Positions 49,218-59,210 are shown, counted from the first letter of the stretch. The stretch: DNA of 64,000 nt from Streptomyces spororaveus (GCF_016755875.1 NZ_BNED01000005.1:2542001-2606000); one strand, 5' to 3'. A program made the numbers and translations. Notes: generated by a model from the letters alone, not told the origin.

Positions 49218-51368
49218 ATGCCCGAGACCGACCACGGCGTCGATCCGCGTACGCCGCCCGCCGCGACACGGCCGACCCGGCGCAGGGTGCTCGCCACCGG
49301 GGCCGGGGCCGCCGCGCTCCTGGGCCTGGGCCTGGCGGGCCGCGCCCGGGCCGCCGCCGCGCCCGCACGCTTACCGGTGGCGGCACCCGCGGCACCGGAC
49401 CCGGCCGGCCTGGCCCCGTACGCCTCGTACTGGTTCCCCGACTCCCTGCCGTCGGGGACCCCCGGCCCCGGGATCGTGTGGCGCTCGCTCAGCGGGTGGG
49501 CCCCGGAGAGCGATCCGGATCTGGCGTACAACACCTCGACCGTGCCCCTGGCGGAGCGCTTCACCCCGGTCCCGGCGAACCGGGACGCGCGCGCCGGCCA
49601 GGCCCGTATCGCCTCGCTGGTGTCCTTCGGGCCCACGGCCGGGAACCCCTCCCAGGGCTCCCCGACCGCCGACCACTACGCGCTCACCCACTGGGCGTAC
49701 ATCGACGAGCTGGTCTTCTGGGGCGGCTCCGCCGGCGAGGGCATCGTGCTCGCGCCCAACGCGCCCGTGGTCGACGCCGCCCACCGCAACGGGGTCCGGG
49801 TGCTGGGCAATGTGTTCCTGCCTCCCGTCGCCTACGGCGGCGACCTCCGGTGGACCCGCGACCTGGTGCGACAGGACGCCCTGGGCCGTTTCCCGATCGC
49901 CGACGCGCTCGTCCGGGTGGCCCGGACGTACGGCTTCGACGGCTGGTTCGTGAACGCCGAGACCGACGGCGGGGACAGCGCGCTCGCCACCCGGATGCGG
50001 GGGTTCCTGCGCGCCCTGCGGACGGCCGGCGAGCCCCACGGACTGCGCATCACCTGGTACGACGCCATGAACAGCACCGGCCGGGTGGGCTGGCAGGGTG
50101 CCCTCAACGCGCTCAACCAGGAGTTCTTCGAGGACCGGGCCGGGAAGGTCTCGGACACGATGTTCGTGGACTTCCGCTGGACCCCGGACACCCTGGCCGC
50201 CTCGGGCGCACTCGCCGACCGCCTCGGCCGCTCCCGCCACGACCTGTGGGCCGCCGTGGACACCGAGTCCCGCGGCTGGGACTCGGTCGTCGACTGGGAC
50301 GCGATCGTCCCGCGCGAGCGCGAGCACGTCGTCAGCTACGGCTTCTACCGGCCCGAGTGGACCCGCAACCACCTCGCCGACCGCTCCCCCGGGGCCTTCC
50401 ACCGCGCCGACGACCGGTTCTGGACGGGCGAGTCCCTGGACCCGGCCCGGCCCGCGCCCGGCGCCCGCTGGCGGGCCCCCGCCACGGCCGTCGCCGACCG
50501 CTCCACCGTCACGGCCCTCCCCTTCGCCTGCTCCTTCAACACCGGGCACGGGCTGCGCTGGTACGACGGCGGCAGGGCCGTCTCGGACGCCGCCTGGAAC
50601 CACCTCGGGCTCCAGGACCGGCTCCCGGGCCGCCGCTGGGCCGTGGACACCGCCGGGGCGCGCCCCTCGGTCACCCTGGACTTCGCGGACGCCTGGCGCG
50701 GCGGCTCCAGCCTGCTGGTGGAGGGCGCCCTGAGCGCGCCCGCGGTCATCGGGCTGCATGCGACGCGGCTGCCGCTGACCCGCGGGACGGTCCTGGAACT
50801 GGTGCACGCCACGGGCTCGCCGGAGCCGGTCGCCGTGGAGCTCGGGGTGGCCGTCCGCGAGCCGTCCGGCCCCGGCGAGCCGGTCCCGTACACGTGGCTG
50901 CCGGCCGGAACCCGGGACAGCGGGCAGGGCTGGCGCACCACACGGGCCCGGCTGTCGTCCCTGGCGGGCAGGACCGCGTACGGCCTGGCGGTACGGATCA
51001 CCGCGCTCGGGAGGAAGCCGGTGGTGTGGCGGATCGGCGCCGTGTCGGTGCACGACGAGCCGCGCACCCGGCGCCCGGCACCGCCCGCGGCTCCGGTCGT
51101 GGACGCCTCGGCCCGCCACGACGGCCGGGCCTGGCTGCGCCTGTCCTGGCGGGCGGCGGCCGGACCCGGCGGGCGGCCCCGCCACCACGAGGTGTGGCGG
51201 GTCCTCCCCGACGGCACCCGCACCTTCCTCGGGGGCACCTGCGGCACCGCCCTGTATCTGCCCGCCGTCCCGCGCGCCGGGCGGGAACGGGCGGCGGCCT
51301 TCGAGGTCCGGGCCGTCGACGAGCTGTACGCGGCGTCCGAGCCGGCCTGCGCCACGCTGACCTGGTAG
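49218..51368 (+). CDS. GH85 endo-beta-N-acetylglucosaminidase
   Basis: 716 residues from ATG 49218 with TGAGGAG upstream. A twin-arginine signal (TRRRVLATGAGAAALLGLGLAG, residues about 20-40) implies Tat export, unlike the neighbouring GH5-like enzyme. The GH85 barrel shows SYWFPDSLPSGTPGPGIVWRSLSGW, HWAYIDELVFWGGSAGEGIVLAP and the catalytic Asn-x-Glu in GWFVNAETDGG. Such enzymes cut the chitobiose core of N-glycans. Beta-sandwich modules follow, ending in a fibronectin-III-like stretch. With the ROK kinase and GH5-like gene it makes an N-glycan scavenging set. Confidence 0.92.
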   Translation: MPETDHGVDPRTPPAATRPTRRRVLATGAGAAALLGLGLAGRARAAAAPARLPVAAPAAPDPAGLAPYASYWFPDSLPSGTPGPGIVWRSLSGWAPESDPDLAYNTSTVPLAERFTPVPANRDARAGQARIASLVSFGPTAGNPSQGSPTADHYALTHWAYIDELVFWGGSAGEGIVLAPNAPVVDAAHRNGVRVLGNVFLPPVAYGGDLRWTRDLVRQDALGRFPIADALVRVARTYGFDGWFVNAETDGGDSALATRMRGFLRALRTAGEPHGLRITWYDAMNSTGRVGWQGALNALNQEFFEDRAGKVSDTMFVDFRWTPDTLAASGALADRLGRSRHDLWAAVDTESRGWDSVVDWDAIVPREREHVVSYGFYRPEWTRNHLADRSPGAFHRADDRFWTGESLDPARPAPGARWRAPATAVADRSTVTALPFACSFNTGHGLRWYDGGRAVSDAAWNHLGLQDRLPGRRWAVDTAGARPSVTLDFADAWRGGSSLLVEGALSAPAVIGLHATRLPLTRGTVLELVHATGSPEPVAVELGVAVREPSGPGEPVPYTWLPAGTRDSGQGWRTTRARLSSLAGRTAYGLAVRITALGRKPVVWRIGAVSVHDEPRTRRPAPPAAPVVDASARHDGRAWLRLSWRAAAGPGGRPRHHEVWRVLPDGTRTFLGGTCGTALYLPAVPRAGRERAAAFEVRAVDELYAASEPACATLTW

Positions 51369-51405
51369 GCGCCAGGGGGTGGGGTGTCCTGTCGGTCAGG
51401 GCGGG

Positions 51406-52818
51406 TCAGGAGCCCTGGGGGTCGGTGCGCGGGACGGCCACGGTCACGCGCAGCCCGTGCGGCGGGTTCTTCTCGTAGGAGAGGGACCCGCCGCCCGCGG
51501 CGAGCAGGGCACGGGAGATCGACAGGCCGAGCCCGGAGCCCTTGACGTTCTGGTGGCGTCCGCTGCGCCAGAACCGGTCGCCGACGCGGAGCAGCTCGTC
51601 CTCGGTGAGTCCGGGGCCGCGGTCGGCGACGACCACGCGGACGGAGCGCCCCTCCGTGGAGACCGACACCTCGACCTCCTCGCCCGTGGGGGTGAACTTG
51701 AGGGCGTTGTCGATGACGGCGTCGAGCGCGCTGGACAGTGCGATGGGATCGGCCCAGCCGGTGACGGCGGCCCGGCCCGTCCCGGTGAGCCGTACGCCCT
51801 TCTCCTCGGCGTACGGGCGCCACGCGGCGACCCGCTCGGCCGTCAGGGCGCCGATGTCGGTGAGGCTGATCTCGGCGGAGGCGTGCTCGGCCAGCGCCAG
51901 GTCCAGCAGGTCGTCCAGGACCTGGGTCAGGCGCTTGCCCTCGGTGCGCACGGAGGCGATCTCCTCGTTCCCCTCGGGCAGTTCGAGGGCGAGCAGCTCG
52001 ATCCGCAGGAGCAGTGCCGCAAGCGGGTTGCGCAGCTGGTGGGAGGCGTCGGCGACGAACGCCCGCTGCTGCTCCAGGACCTCTTCGACGTTGTCGGCCA
52101 TCTCGTTGAACGAGTGGGCCAGGCGTTGGAGTTCCGGGGGCCCGCCGGCGGCCGCGACGCGCGAGTTCATCCGTCCGGTGGCGATGCCGTGGGCGGCCGC
52201 GTCCAGGGTCTGCACGGGCTTGAGCACCCAGCTGGTGAGCCTGAGGGCGGCGGCGAAGGCGACCAGCATGGCGGCGGCGAGCCCGCCCGCGATGAGCAGC
52301 CAGCCCCGGAGGATCCGGGCGCGCATCTGGTCGGTGGGTGATTCGGTGGCGACGACCGCGACCACGTCGCCGTCGAGGACGACCGGGGAGACGACGAGCA
52401 GTTTGCCGTCGGTCTGCCAGGGCCACACCTGCGGGGGATCGTGGCTGCGCCGGCCGGCCAGCGCCTCCTCCAGGGCCCGGCGCCCCTCGCCGGATTGCGG
52501 GAGGCTCCACCAGCCCGGGGACCGGACGAGGGCGTTGTCGTCGCGGTAGAAGATGCCGGCGCGGATTCCGTACAGGGTCTGGTAGCGGGCGAGTTCGAGC
52601 CCGAGGATCTCGCGGCGCTCGGCGGCGCCGGTGGATCCGGAGCCCTCGGCGTCGATGAAGAACTGCGCGAGGGCGGCGAAGCGGGCGCTGTCGTCGATCC
52701 GGTCGACCACCACCCGCTGCTGCTGCCCGGCGGCCAGGCTCACCGCGAGCGGGAAACCGAGGGCGAGCAGCGTGCCCGCCATCAGGATGACGAGCAGGGG
52801 GAGCAGACGGGCACGCAC
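51406..52818 (-). CDS. sensor histidine kinase
   Basis: 470 residues from a GTG. TM1 is at residues about 4-27, a roughly 140-residue extracytoplasmic domain follows, and TM2 lies near 173-195 (LRGWLLIAGGLAAAMLVAFAAAL). A HAMP domain comes next, then HisKA with the phospho-acceptor in VADASHQLRNPLAALLLR and HATPase motifs (DNALKFTPTGE, DRGPGLTEDEL, GSGLGLSISRALL). It follows the response-regulator gene by 12 bp. Adjacent to the glutamate transporter genes, which it may regulate; the ligand is unknown. Confidence 0.94.
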   Translation of the reverse strand: MRARLLPLLVILMAGTLLALGFPLAVSLAAGQQQRVVVDRIDDSARFAALAQFFIDAEGSGSTGAAERREILGLELARYQTLYGIRAGIFYRDDNALVRSPGWWSLPQSGEGRRALEEALAGRRSHDPPQVWPWQTDGKLLVVSPVVLDGDVVAVVATESPTDQMRARILRGWLLIAGGLAAAMLVAFAAALRLTSWVLKPVQTLDAAAHGIATGRMNSRVAAAGGPPELQRLAHSFNEMADNVEEVLEQQRAFVADASHQLRNPLAALLLRIELLALELPEGNEEIASVRTEGKRLTQVLDDLLDLALAEHASAEISLTDIGALTAERVAAWRPYAEEKGVRLTGTGRAAVTGWADPIALSSALDAVIDNALKFTPTGEEVEVSVSTEGRSVRVVVADRGPGLTEDELLRVGDRFWRSGRHQNVKGSGLGLSISRALLAAGGGSLSYEKNPPHGLRVTVAVPRTDPQGS

Positions 52819-52830
52819 GACGGAGGGCCC

Positions 52831-53547
52831 CTAGGGGGCGGCCGGGGCGACGAGCCGGTAGCCCACCCCTCGGACGGTCTCGATGAGGGCGGGCATGCGC
52901 AGCTTGGAGCGCAGCGAGGCGACGTGGACCTCCAGGGTGCGCCCGGTCCCCTCCCAGCTGGTGCGCCACACCTCGCTGATGATCTGCTCGCGGCGGAAGA
53001 CGACGCCGGGCCGCTGCGCGAGCAGGGCCAGCAGGTCGAACTCCTTGCGGGTGAGGGGTACGTCGGCGCCGTCCACGCTCACCCGGCGGGTGGGCAGCTC
53101 GATGCTGACGGGGCCGAGGCGGACCGTGGCGGGCGTACCGGTGCCGGGGGTGGCGGCCTCCTCGGCGGCGCCGGTGCGCCGGGCGACGGCGTGGATCCGG
53201 GCGAGGAGCTCGCCGGTGTCGTAGGGCTTGACCACGTAGTCGTCGGCGCCCATGTTCAGGCCGTGGATGCGGGAGCGTACGTCGGCCCGCGCGGTCACCA
53301 TGATCACGGGTGTGGCGGTGCGCTTGCGGATCTTGCCGCACACCTCGTAGCCGTCCTGATCGGGCAGACCGAGGTCGAGCAGGATGACGCCGTACGGCTG
53401 CGGACAGGTCGGCGTACCGGCCGGCAGGAGCGCCTGCAGGGCCTCTTCACCGTTGCGGGCGTGGGTGACCTGGAAGCCGTGGCGGGCGAGGATCGCGGAC
53501 AGGGCTGCCGCGACGTGATCGTCGTCCTCGACGAGCAGCAGTCTCAT
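52831..53547 (-). CDS. OmpR-family response regulator
   Basis: 238 residues from ATG 53547. The receiver domain has the acidic pair in LLLVEDDDHV, phospho-acceptor Asp in GVILLDLGLPDQDG and Lys in DYVVKPYDTGEL. The C-terminal winged helix (VRLGPVSIELPTRRVSVDGADVPLTRKEFDLLALLAQRPGVVFRREQI) binds DNA. It is divergent from the glutamate transporter operon at 53846, a 298-bp gap containing both promoters. Pairs with the histidine kinase downstream. Confidence 0.95.
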   Translation of the reverse strand: MRLLLVEDDDHVAAALSAILARHGFQVTHARNGEEALQALLPAGTPTCPQPYGVILLDLGLPDQDGYEVCGKIRKRTATPVIMVTARADVRSRIHGLNMGADDYVVKPYDTGELLARIHAVARRTGAAEEAATPGTGTPATVRLGPVSIELPTRRVSVDGADVPLTRKEFDLLALLAQRPGVVFRREQIISEVWRTSWEGTGRTLEVHVASLRSKLRMPALIETVRGVGYRLVAPAAP

Positions 53548-53845
53548 GTCTCCCCCTCTCCTCTTCACTCACTCGGGCTTCACCACGCTTGGTCACGCGC
53601 AGGGCCGCACGTAGGGCCACCATGCATCCACGCCGATGCGGAGTCCCACGTCAAGAGGGTCCCGCCCCGGCGCGCCTTCCGTTATGCACCCGGTACGCGG
53701 ACATGATCGACCACATCGGTGCCGCGCACGGAGCGTATCCGGAAGAGGCCGGATCGTTATGCTCAATTCTCCCTCAGATGTGATGACGTTGTGCGCGTCA
53801 CGTCACTACTGTCCTCCCAACCGAGGAGGACGGAGCAAGAAGCCG

Positions 53846-54631
53846 ATGAGCGGAGTATCAGTGACCAAGGACGTGCAGGACGCGGCCGGTGCCGCAGACG
53901 ACCTGGTCGTACTGAGCAACGTCAACAAGCACTTCGGCGCGCTGCACGTGCTTCAGGACATCGATCTGAGCATTGCCCGCGGTGAGGTAGTCGTGGTGAT
54001 CGGTCCCTCGGGATCGGGCAAGTCCACGCTGTGCCGGACCATCAACCGCCTGGAGACCATCGACTCGGGCACCATCACGCTCGACGGCAAGGAACTGCCC
54101 TCCGAGGGCAAGGAACTGGCCCGGCTGCGCGCCGACGTCGGCATGGTCTTCCAGTCGTTCAACCTCTTCGCGCACAAGACGGTGCTGCAGAACGTCATGC
54201 TGGGCCAGCTCAAGGTCCGCAAGACCGACCAGGCCGCGGCACGCGAGAAGGCGCTGTCCCTGCTGGAGCGGGTGGGTGTCCACTCGCAGGCCGACAAGTA
54301 CCCGGCGCAGCTCTCCGGTGGCCAGCAGCAGCGTGTGGCGATCGCGCGGGCGCTGGCCATGGAGCCGAAGGTGATGCTCTTCGACGAGCCGACCTCGGCC
54401 CTGGACCCGGAGATGATCAACGAGGTGCTGGAGGTCATGCAGCAGCTCGCCCGTGAGGGGATGACCATGGTGGTCGTCACGCACGAGATGGGCTTCGCCC
54501 GCTCTGCGGCCAACCGGGTCGTCTTCATGGCCGACGGCAAGATCGTCGAAGAGGCCACCCCCGAGCAGTTCTTCAGCAACCCGCGCAGTGACCGCGCCAA
54601 GGACTTCCTGTCGAAGATCCTGCACCACTGA
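53846..54631 (+). CDS. gluA: glutamate ABC transporter, ATP-binding protein
   Basis: 261 residues from ATG 53846. Powers uptake of glutamate (possibly also aspartate or other polar amino acids). Walker [11 protein letters not shown]-loop [10 protein letters not shown], signature [15 protein letters not shown], Walker [14 protein letters not shown] and switch His in [10 protein letters not shown] are all present. The first 18 residues are a short extension before the ABC fold. First gene of a four-gene operon in the order gluABCD known from actinobacteria. Confidence 0.95.
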   Translation: MSGVSVTKDVQDAAGAADDLVVLSNVNKHFGALHVLQDIDLSIARGEVVVVIGPSGSGKSTLCRTINRLETIDSGTITLDGKELPSEGKELARLRADVGMVFQSFNLFAHKTVLQNVMLGQLKVRKTDQAAAREKALSLLERVGVHSQADKYPAQLSGGQQQRVAIARALAMEPKVMLFDEPTSALDPEMINEVLEVMQQLAREGMTMVVVTHEMGFARSAANRVVFMADGKIVEEATPEQFFSNPRSDRAKDFLSKILHH

Positions 54632-54748
54632 GGATCGCGTCTGGTAGTCATCCGTATGCGGATCGCCGCCGGATCGTTCCTGTCGGCCGCGCGGGCGCCG
54701 TAAGCCTCGCTCGTCGTTCAACAACGTCTCATCCGAGGGAAGTTCATC

Positions 54749-55600
54749 ATGAAGATCTCCAAGGCCGCTGCGGCCGCGGCCGTCGCCGTCGCCCTTTCCC
54801 TGACCGCGACCGCCTGTGGCGGCAGCAAGCAGGACGCCGCCAGTGACGGCGGTGCCTCCGGTGGCGCCAAGGACAAGATCGTCGTCGGCATCAAGTACGA
54901 CCAGCCCGGTCTGGGCCTGAAGACCCCGGACGGCAAGTTCACGGGCTTCGACGTCGACGTCGCGACCTACGTCGCCAAGGAGCTCGGCTACGAGCCGAAC
55001 CAGATCGAGTTCAAGCAGGCCCCCAGCGCCGAGCGCGAGAACCTGATCTCGAACGGTGACGTGAAGTTCGTCGTCGCGACGTACTCGATCAACGACAAGC
55101 GCAAGGAGAAGGTCGACTTCGCCGGCCCGTACTTCCTCGCGCACCAGGACCTGCTGGTCCGCGCCGACGACACGAGCATCACCAAGGCCGAGGACCTGAA
55201 CAAGAAGAAGCTCTGCTCGGTCACCGGCTCCACGTCGGCGCAGAACGTCAAGACCAAGCTGGCCCCCGAGGCCGACCTGCTGGAGCAGGGTGGCTACTCC
55301 GAGTGCCTGACCGGCCTGGAGAACAAGGCCGTCGACGCCCTCACCACGGACAACTCGATCCTGGCCGGCTACGCGGCACAGGAGAAGAACAAGGGCAAGT
55401 TCAAGCTGGTCGGGCTGAGCCTGAGCAACGAGAACTACGGCATCGGTCTGAAGAAGGGCGACAAGGAGCTCCAGACCAAGATCAACGCCGCCCTCAAGAA
55501 GATGGTCGAGGACGGCAGCTGGCAGAAGGCCGTGGACAAGAACCTCGGCCCGGCCAACTACAAGAACGAGCCTGCCCCGCAGATCACCGAAGGCAGCTGA
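54749..55600 (+). CDS. gluB: glutamate ABC transporter, substrate-binding lipoprotein
   Basis: 283 residues from ATG 54749. The lipobox LTATAC puts the lipidated Cys at residue 23. The mature protein has the family-3 solute-binding fold: KIVVGIKYDQPGLGLKTPDGKFTGFDVDVATYVAKELGY, FVVATYSINDKRKEKVDFAGPYFLAHQDLLVR and DNSILAGYA. Anchored outside the membrane. Its codon use, rich in AAG and GAG, suggests high expression. The 117-bp gap after gluA may allow differential expression. Confidence 0.95.
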   Translation: MKISKAAAAAAVAVALSLTATACGGSKQDAASDGGASGGAKDKIVVGIKYDQPGLGLKTPDGKFTGFDVDVATYVAKELGYEPNQIEFKQAPSAERENLISNGDVKFVVATYSINDKRKEKVDFAGPYFLAHQDLLVRADDTSITKAEDLNKKKLCSVTGSTSAQNVKTKLAPEADLLEQGGYSECLTGLENKAVDALTTDNSILAGYAAQEKNKGKFKLVGLSLSNENYGIGLKKGDKELQTKINAALKKMVEDGSWQKAVDKNLGPANYKNEPAPQITEGS

Positions 55601-55683
55601 TTCATCGGTGAGGAGCGTCGCCGCCCGCCTGCCGCGGGCGGCGGCGCACCTCACCGGCCATCCTGGGGAGAGCGCAGGGCATC

Positions 55684-56358
55684 GTGTTCGATTTTCTTGA
55701 TTCCGGGCAGTACGACGTGCTCGGAGCCTTCTGGGTGACGGTTCAGCTCACCCTCTACTCGGCGGCCGGATCCCTGATCTGGGGCACCGCCCTGGCCGGG
55801 ATGCGGGTCAGCCCGGTCCCGCTGCTGCGGGGCTTCGGCACCGCTTACGTCAACCTGGTGCGCAACACCCCGCTGACGTTGCTGATCATCGGCTGCTCGC
55901 TGGGACTCAACCAGACCCTCGGCATCGCCCTGGGCGGCAGCACGTTCAAGGAGATCGGCTTCCGGCTCGCGGTCCTCGGATTCATCGCGTACACCGGGAC
56001 CTTCGTCTGCGAGGCCCTGCGCTCCGGCATCAACACCGTGCCCGTCGGCCAGGCCGAGGCGGCCCGCGCGCTGGGACTGAGCTTCTTCCAGGTGCTCACC
56101 CTGATCGTGCTCCCCCAGGCCTTCCGGGCGGTCGTCGCACCGCTCGCCAACGTACTGATCGCGCTCACCAAGAACACCACGGTGGCAGCGGCCATCGGCG
56201 TGGCCGAGGCGGCCCTGCTGATGAAGGAAATGCTCGAGAACGAGCCGCAGGCGCTCTTCGCGGTCTTCGCGATCTTCGCCCTCGGTTTCGTCCTTCTGAC
56301 CCTGCCCACCGGTCTTCTGCTGGGCTGGGTCGCCAAGCGAGTGGCGGTGAAGCGATGA
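55684..56358 (+). CDS. gluC: glutamate ABC transporter, permease
   Basis: 224 residues from GTG 55684. Polar amino-acid permease of the HisMQ type with about five helices and the EAA loop EAARALGLSFFQVLTLIVLPQAFRAVVAPLAN, which contacts the ATPase. Its stop overlaps the start of the next permease gene by 4 nt. Confidence 0.94.
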   Translation: MFDFLDSGQYDVLGAFWVTVQLTLYSAAGSLIWGTALAGMRVSPVPLLRGFGTAYVNLVRNTPLTLLIIGCSLGLNQTLGIALGGSTFKEIGFRLAVLGFIAYTGTFVCEALRSGINTVPVGQAEAARALGLSFFQVLTLIVLPQAFRAVVAPLANVLIALTKNTTVAAAIGVAEAALLMKEMLENEPQALFAVFAIFALGFVLLTLPTGLLLGWVAKRVAVKR

Positions 56359-57245
56359 GCTCCGTGCTGTACGACACCCCCGGCCCCAAGGCCAAGGTGC
56401 GCAACTGGATCTACAGCGGGATCTTCGTCGTGCTGTTCGGGCTCGTCCTGTGGTGGGCGCTGTCCCTCATGGGCGAGAAGGGCCAGCTGGACGCCGACAA
56501 GTGGACGCCGTTCGTCACCGACAGCCAGGTCTGGACGACATACCTGCTGCCGGGCCTGCTGGAGACGCTCAAGGCCGGCGCCCTGTCCATGCTGATCGCC
56601 CTCCCGTTCGGCGCGCTGCTGGGCATCGGCCGGCTGTCGGACCACGCGTGGGTGCGGGGACCGGTCGGCGCATGGGTGGAGTTCTTCCGTGCCATCCCGG
56701 TCCTGATGCTGATGCTGTTCGGCAGCGCGCTGATGGCGCCGCGGTTCCTGGACGTTCCCTCCGACACCCGGCCCTTCTGGGCCGTGGTCACGGGCCTGGT
56801 CCTCTACAACTCGGCCGTCATCGCCGAGATCGTCCGGGCGGGTGTGCTCTCCCTGCCCCACGGCCAGAGCGACGCCGCCAAGGCGATCGGCATGCGCAAG
56901 GGCCAGACGATGGTGTACGTGCTGATCCCGCAGGCGGTGACGGCGATGCTGCCGGCCCTGGTCAGCCAGCTCGTGGTGATCCTCAAGGACACCGCGATCG
57001 GCGGCGCCCTGCTGGGCTTCGCGGAACTGCTGTCGGCGAACCGGCAGATCTCGGCCAACTACAGCAACACCATCCCGACCCTCGTCGTGATCGCGCTGAT
57101 CTACATCGCCGTGAACTTCGCCCTCACCTCGTCCGCCTCCCTGCTGGAAGGCCGGCTGCGGAAGTCGAAGAAGAGCACCGGTGCGGTGGTCGGCGTCAAT
57201 GATGTGAACGACATGGCCACCGGGGCGAACTCGGGCGGGATCTGA
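56355..57245 (+). CDS. gluD: glutamate ABC transporter, permease
   Basis: 296 residues; ATG overlaps the gluC stop as ATGA. HisMQ-type permease with an extra N-terminal helix (WIYSGIFVVLFGLVLWWALSLM) and the EAA-like loop DAAKAIGMRKGQTMVYVLIPQAVTAMLPALVSQ. The C-terminal cytoplasmic tail is about 30 residues. Operon ends at the hairpin 57309-57341. Confidence 0.94.
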   Translation: MSSVLYDTPGPKAKVRNWIYSGIFVVLFGLVLWWALSLMGEKGQLDADKWTPFVTDSQVWTTYLLPGLLETLKAGALSMLIALPFGALLGIGRLSDHAWVRGPVGAWVEFFRAIPVLMLMLFGSALMAPRFLDVPSDTRPFWAVVTGLVLYNSAVIAEIVRAGVLSLPHGQSDAAKAIGMRKGQTMVYVLIPQAVTAMLPALVSQLVVILKDTAIGGALLGFAELLSANRQISANYSNTIPTLVVIALIYIAVNFALTSSASLLEGRLRKSKKSTGAVVGVNDVNDMATGANSGGI

Positions 57246-57308
57246 CGGCCCTCCCGGTTCGGGGAGCCGTGGCCGACCGGCGTACGGTCATGCGTAGTGC
57301 GTAGCCTG

Positions 57309-57341
57309 TGTGGTGCGGCGGAACTCATCCGCCGCACCACA
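57309..57341. terminator. hairpin terminator of the glu operon
   Basis: Perfect 14-bp stem (57309-57322 with 57328-57341) and a 5-nt ACTCA loop, 64 bp after gluD. Confidence 0.85.
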
Positions 57342-57483
57342 CCGCGTTGTGGCGGTCGATCCGGGCCGCCGGCAGAACTCGCCGCACCGGATACCGCCCG
57401 GCCGACCGGTGTCACTTGACGCGGGCACCTACAGTGGGTTGCATACGTTCTGTGATCACATACCGGACATCGGGAGCCGCGCC

Positions 57484-59091
57484 ATGGACCCGGTGATCGT
57501 CGTGGGCGCGGGGCCCGTCGGGCTGTCCCTGTCGCTCGCCCTGGCGGGCGCCGGCGTGCCCTCCGTCGTGCTCGACGAGGGGCCCGGCAAGGAGGAGGTC
57601 CGCCCGGCCCGTACCGTCGTCCTGCACGCCGAATCGACCGCCATGGCGCACCGGCTGGGCTGCAGGACGCTGCGCGACGAGGGGGCGTACTTCGCCGCCT
57701 GGCGCACCATGCGCCGGAGCCGGCCCGACCGGCGGATCACCTTCGAGGACCACCCGGCCCCGCTGCACGTGCCGCAGCACGCGCTGACGCGCGGACTGCG
57801 CGACGCCGCCGCGGCCCACCCGCTCGTCCAGCTGATCACCGACAGCAAACTCGACGCCCTGGAGCAGGACGGCCGGGGCATCACCGCGCACACGCGGGGT
57901 GCCGAGACCACCTGGTGGCGCGGGAGTTACCTGGTCGGCTGCGACGGCGCCCGCTCCACCGTGCGCAAACTGCTCGGCATCCGCTTCCCCGGCCGTACCG
58001 CCGTCGAACGGCACGCCGTGGCCGCTCTGCGCACCGAACTGCCCTGGCCCGGCGAGGCCTTGCTGCACCGCAGCCCGCCGCAGGAGGTCACCTCCCGGCC
58101 GCTGCGCGACGGGGTGTGGCGGCTGGACTGGCTGCTCCCGCCGCGCGGGGAGCTCGTGACGCCCGACGCGCTGGTGACCCTGATCCGCGACACGCTTGCC
58201 GCGTGGTGCGGCGGCACGACACCCCCGTACGACCTCATCGACACCGGGGTCCACACGCTGCACCACCGTCTCGCCCGGCGCTGGCGTGACGGCCGCGCCT
58301 TCCTCGCCGGAGACGCCGCGCACCTGCTGGGCGCGCTCGGCACCCAGGGGGTCGAGGAGGGGCTGCGCGACGCCGAGAACCTGGCGTGGAAGCTCTCCCT
58401 GGCCTGGCACCAGGGGGCCTCCGACGCCCTGCTCGACAGCTACGAGGCCGAGCGGCGCACCGCGGTCGCCTCCCGGCTGCGCGCGGCCGACCAGGCGATG
58501 CCGTCGCTGCGGGCCGGGGGCGGCCTGCGCACCTACCTCCCCGGCGCCGCACGCAGCGCCCAGTCCCTGCTCACCGACGGCCACCTGGGGCGCGGGCCGC
58601 TGGGCGCGGAACCCGCGTACGCCCCGCCGGTCGCCGTCCGGGAGGTGCCGACGGCCACGGAGCCGGGCGGCCCGGTCGCGAACGTCCCGGTGACCGCGCC
58701 GGACGGGGCGACCGTGCCCCTGCGGGACCTGCTCGGGCAGGGGCGGCTGCTGGTGGTGCTGGTGGCTCCCGGCACCGGGGTCTGGGACCGGCGCCACTGG
58801 CTCGGCGCCGGGCTGATGCCCCGTCTGGCGGCGGCGGTGAGCGCCCTGCCGGTCCGTACCGACCTGCTGGTCGCGGACCGCTACCCGGGGGCTCCGGCGC
58901 ACACCGTGCTGCTCGTCCGGCCGGACGGGCACCTGGCGGCGACCTTCGCGGGGGTCCGCCCGGCGGAGCTGTACGAGGCCGCGGACGCGGTCCGGGCGGG
59001 CGCGCCCGCGTCCCGGGTGCCGAAGCCGACACCCTCCACGGCGGCACCGGCGCCCGCGCCGGCACCGACACCGACCGTGGTGATCGATTGA
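57484..59091 (+). CDS. FAD-dependent aromatic hydroxylase-type monooxygenase
   Basis: 535 residues from ATG 57484. Group A flavoprotein monooxygenase: the Rossmann motif VVGAGPVGLSLSLALAGAG at the N-terminus, the DG motif LVGCDGARSTVRKLLG, and the GD motif FLAGDAAHLLGALGTQGVEEGLRDAENLAWKL. The C-terminal thioredoxin-like domain (LLVVLVAPGTGVWDRR...) places it near PheA/RdmE-type hydroxylases. It ends in an Ala/Pro tail. No pathway partner is adjacent; the substrate is unknown, and it could be a lone resistance or catabolic enzyme. Confidence 0.88.
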   Translation: MDPVIVVGAGPVGLSLSLALAGAGVPSVVLDEGPGKEEVRPARTVVLHAESTAMAHRLGCRTLRDEGAYFAAWRTMRRSRPDRRITFEDHPAPLHVPQHALTRGLRDAAAAHPLVQLITDSKLDALEQDGRGITAHTRGAETTWWRGSYLVGCDGARSTVRKLLGIRFPGRTAVERHAVAALRTELPWPGEALLHRSPPQEVTSRPLRDGVWRLDWLLPPRGELVTPDALVTLIRDTLAAWCGGTTPPYDLIDTGVHTLHHRLARRWRDGRAFLAGDAAHLLGALGTQGVEEGLRDAENLAWKLSLAWHQGASDALLDSYEAERRTAVASRLRAADQAMPSLRAGGGLRTYLPGAARSAQSLLTDGHLGRGPLGAEPAYAPPVAVREVPTATEPGGPVANVPVTAPDGATVPLRDLLGQGRLLVVLVAPGTGVWDRRHWLGAGLMPRLAAAVSALPVRTDLLVADRYPGAPAHTVLLVRPDGHLAATFAGVRPAELYEAADAVRAGAPASRVPKPTPSTAAPAPAPAPTPTVVID

Positions 59092-59162
59092 CCGTCTCCG
59101 GGACTCCGTGGTTCACTCGCGGAATGACCGGCAACGACGTACGCCTGTGGCGGAGGGTCCAT

Positions 59163-59210
59163 ATGGACCTGCTCCGCTACGCGGGCTGCGTGTGTCGCCC
59201 TTCCTGCTGA
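59163..59210 (+). CDS. cysteine-rich leader peptide
   Basis: 15 residues, MDLLRYAGCVCRPSC, with GGAGG upstream. Short Cys-containing leader peptides of this kind precede sulfur-metabolism genes in actinobacteria and are thought to act as cysteine-responsive attenuators. Here it precedes cysteine dioxygenase by 78 bp. A GC-rich imperfect hairpin with GCGCG arms (about 59226-59257) lies between and could be the attenuator. Confidence 0.7.
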   Translation: MDLLRYAGCVCRPSC

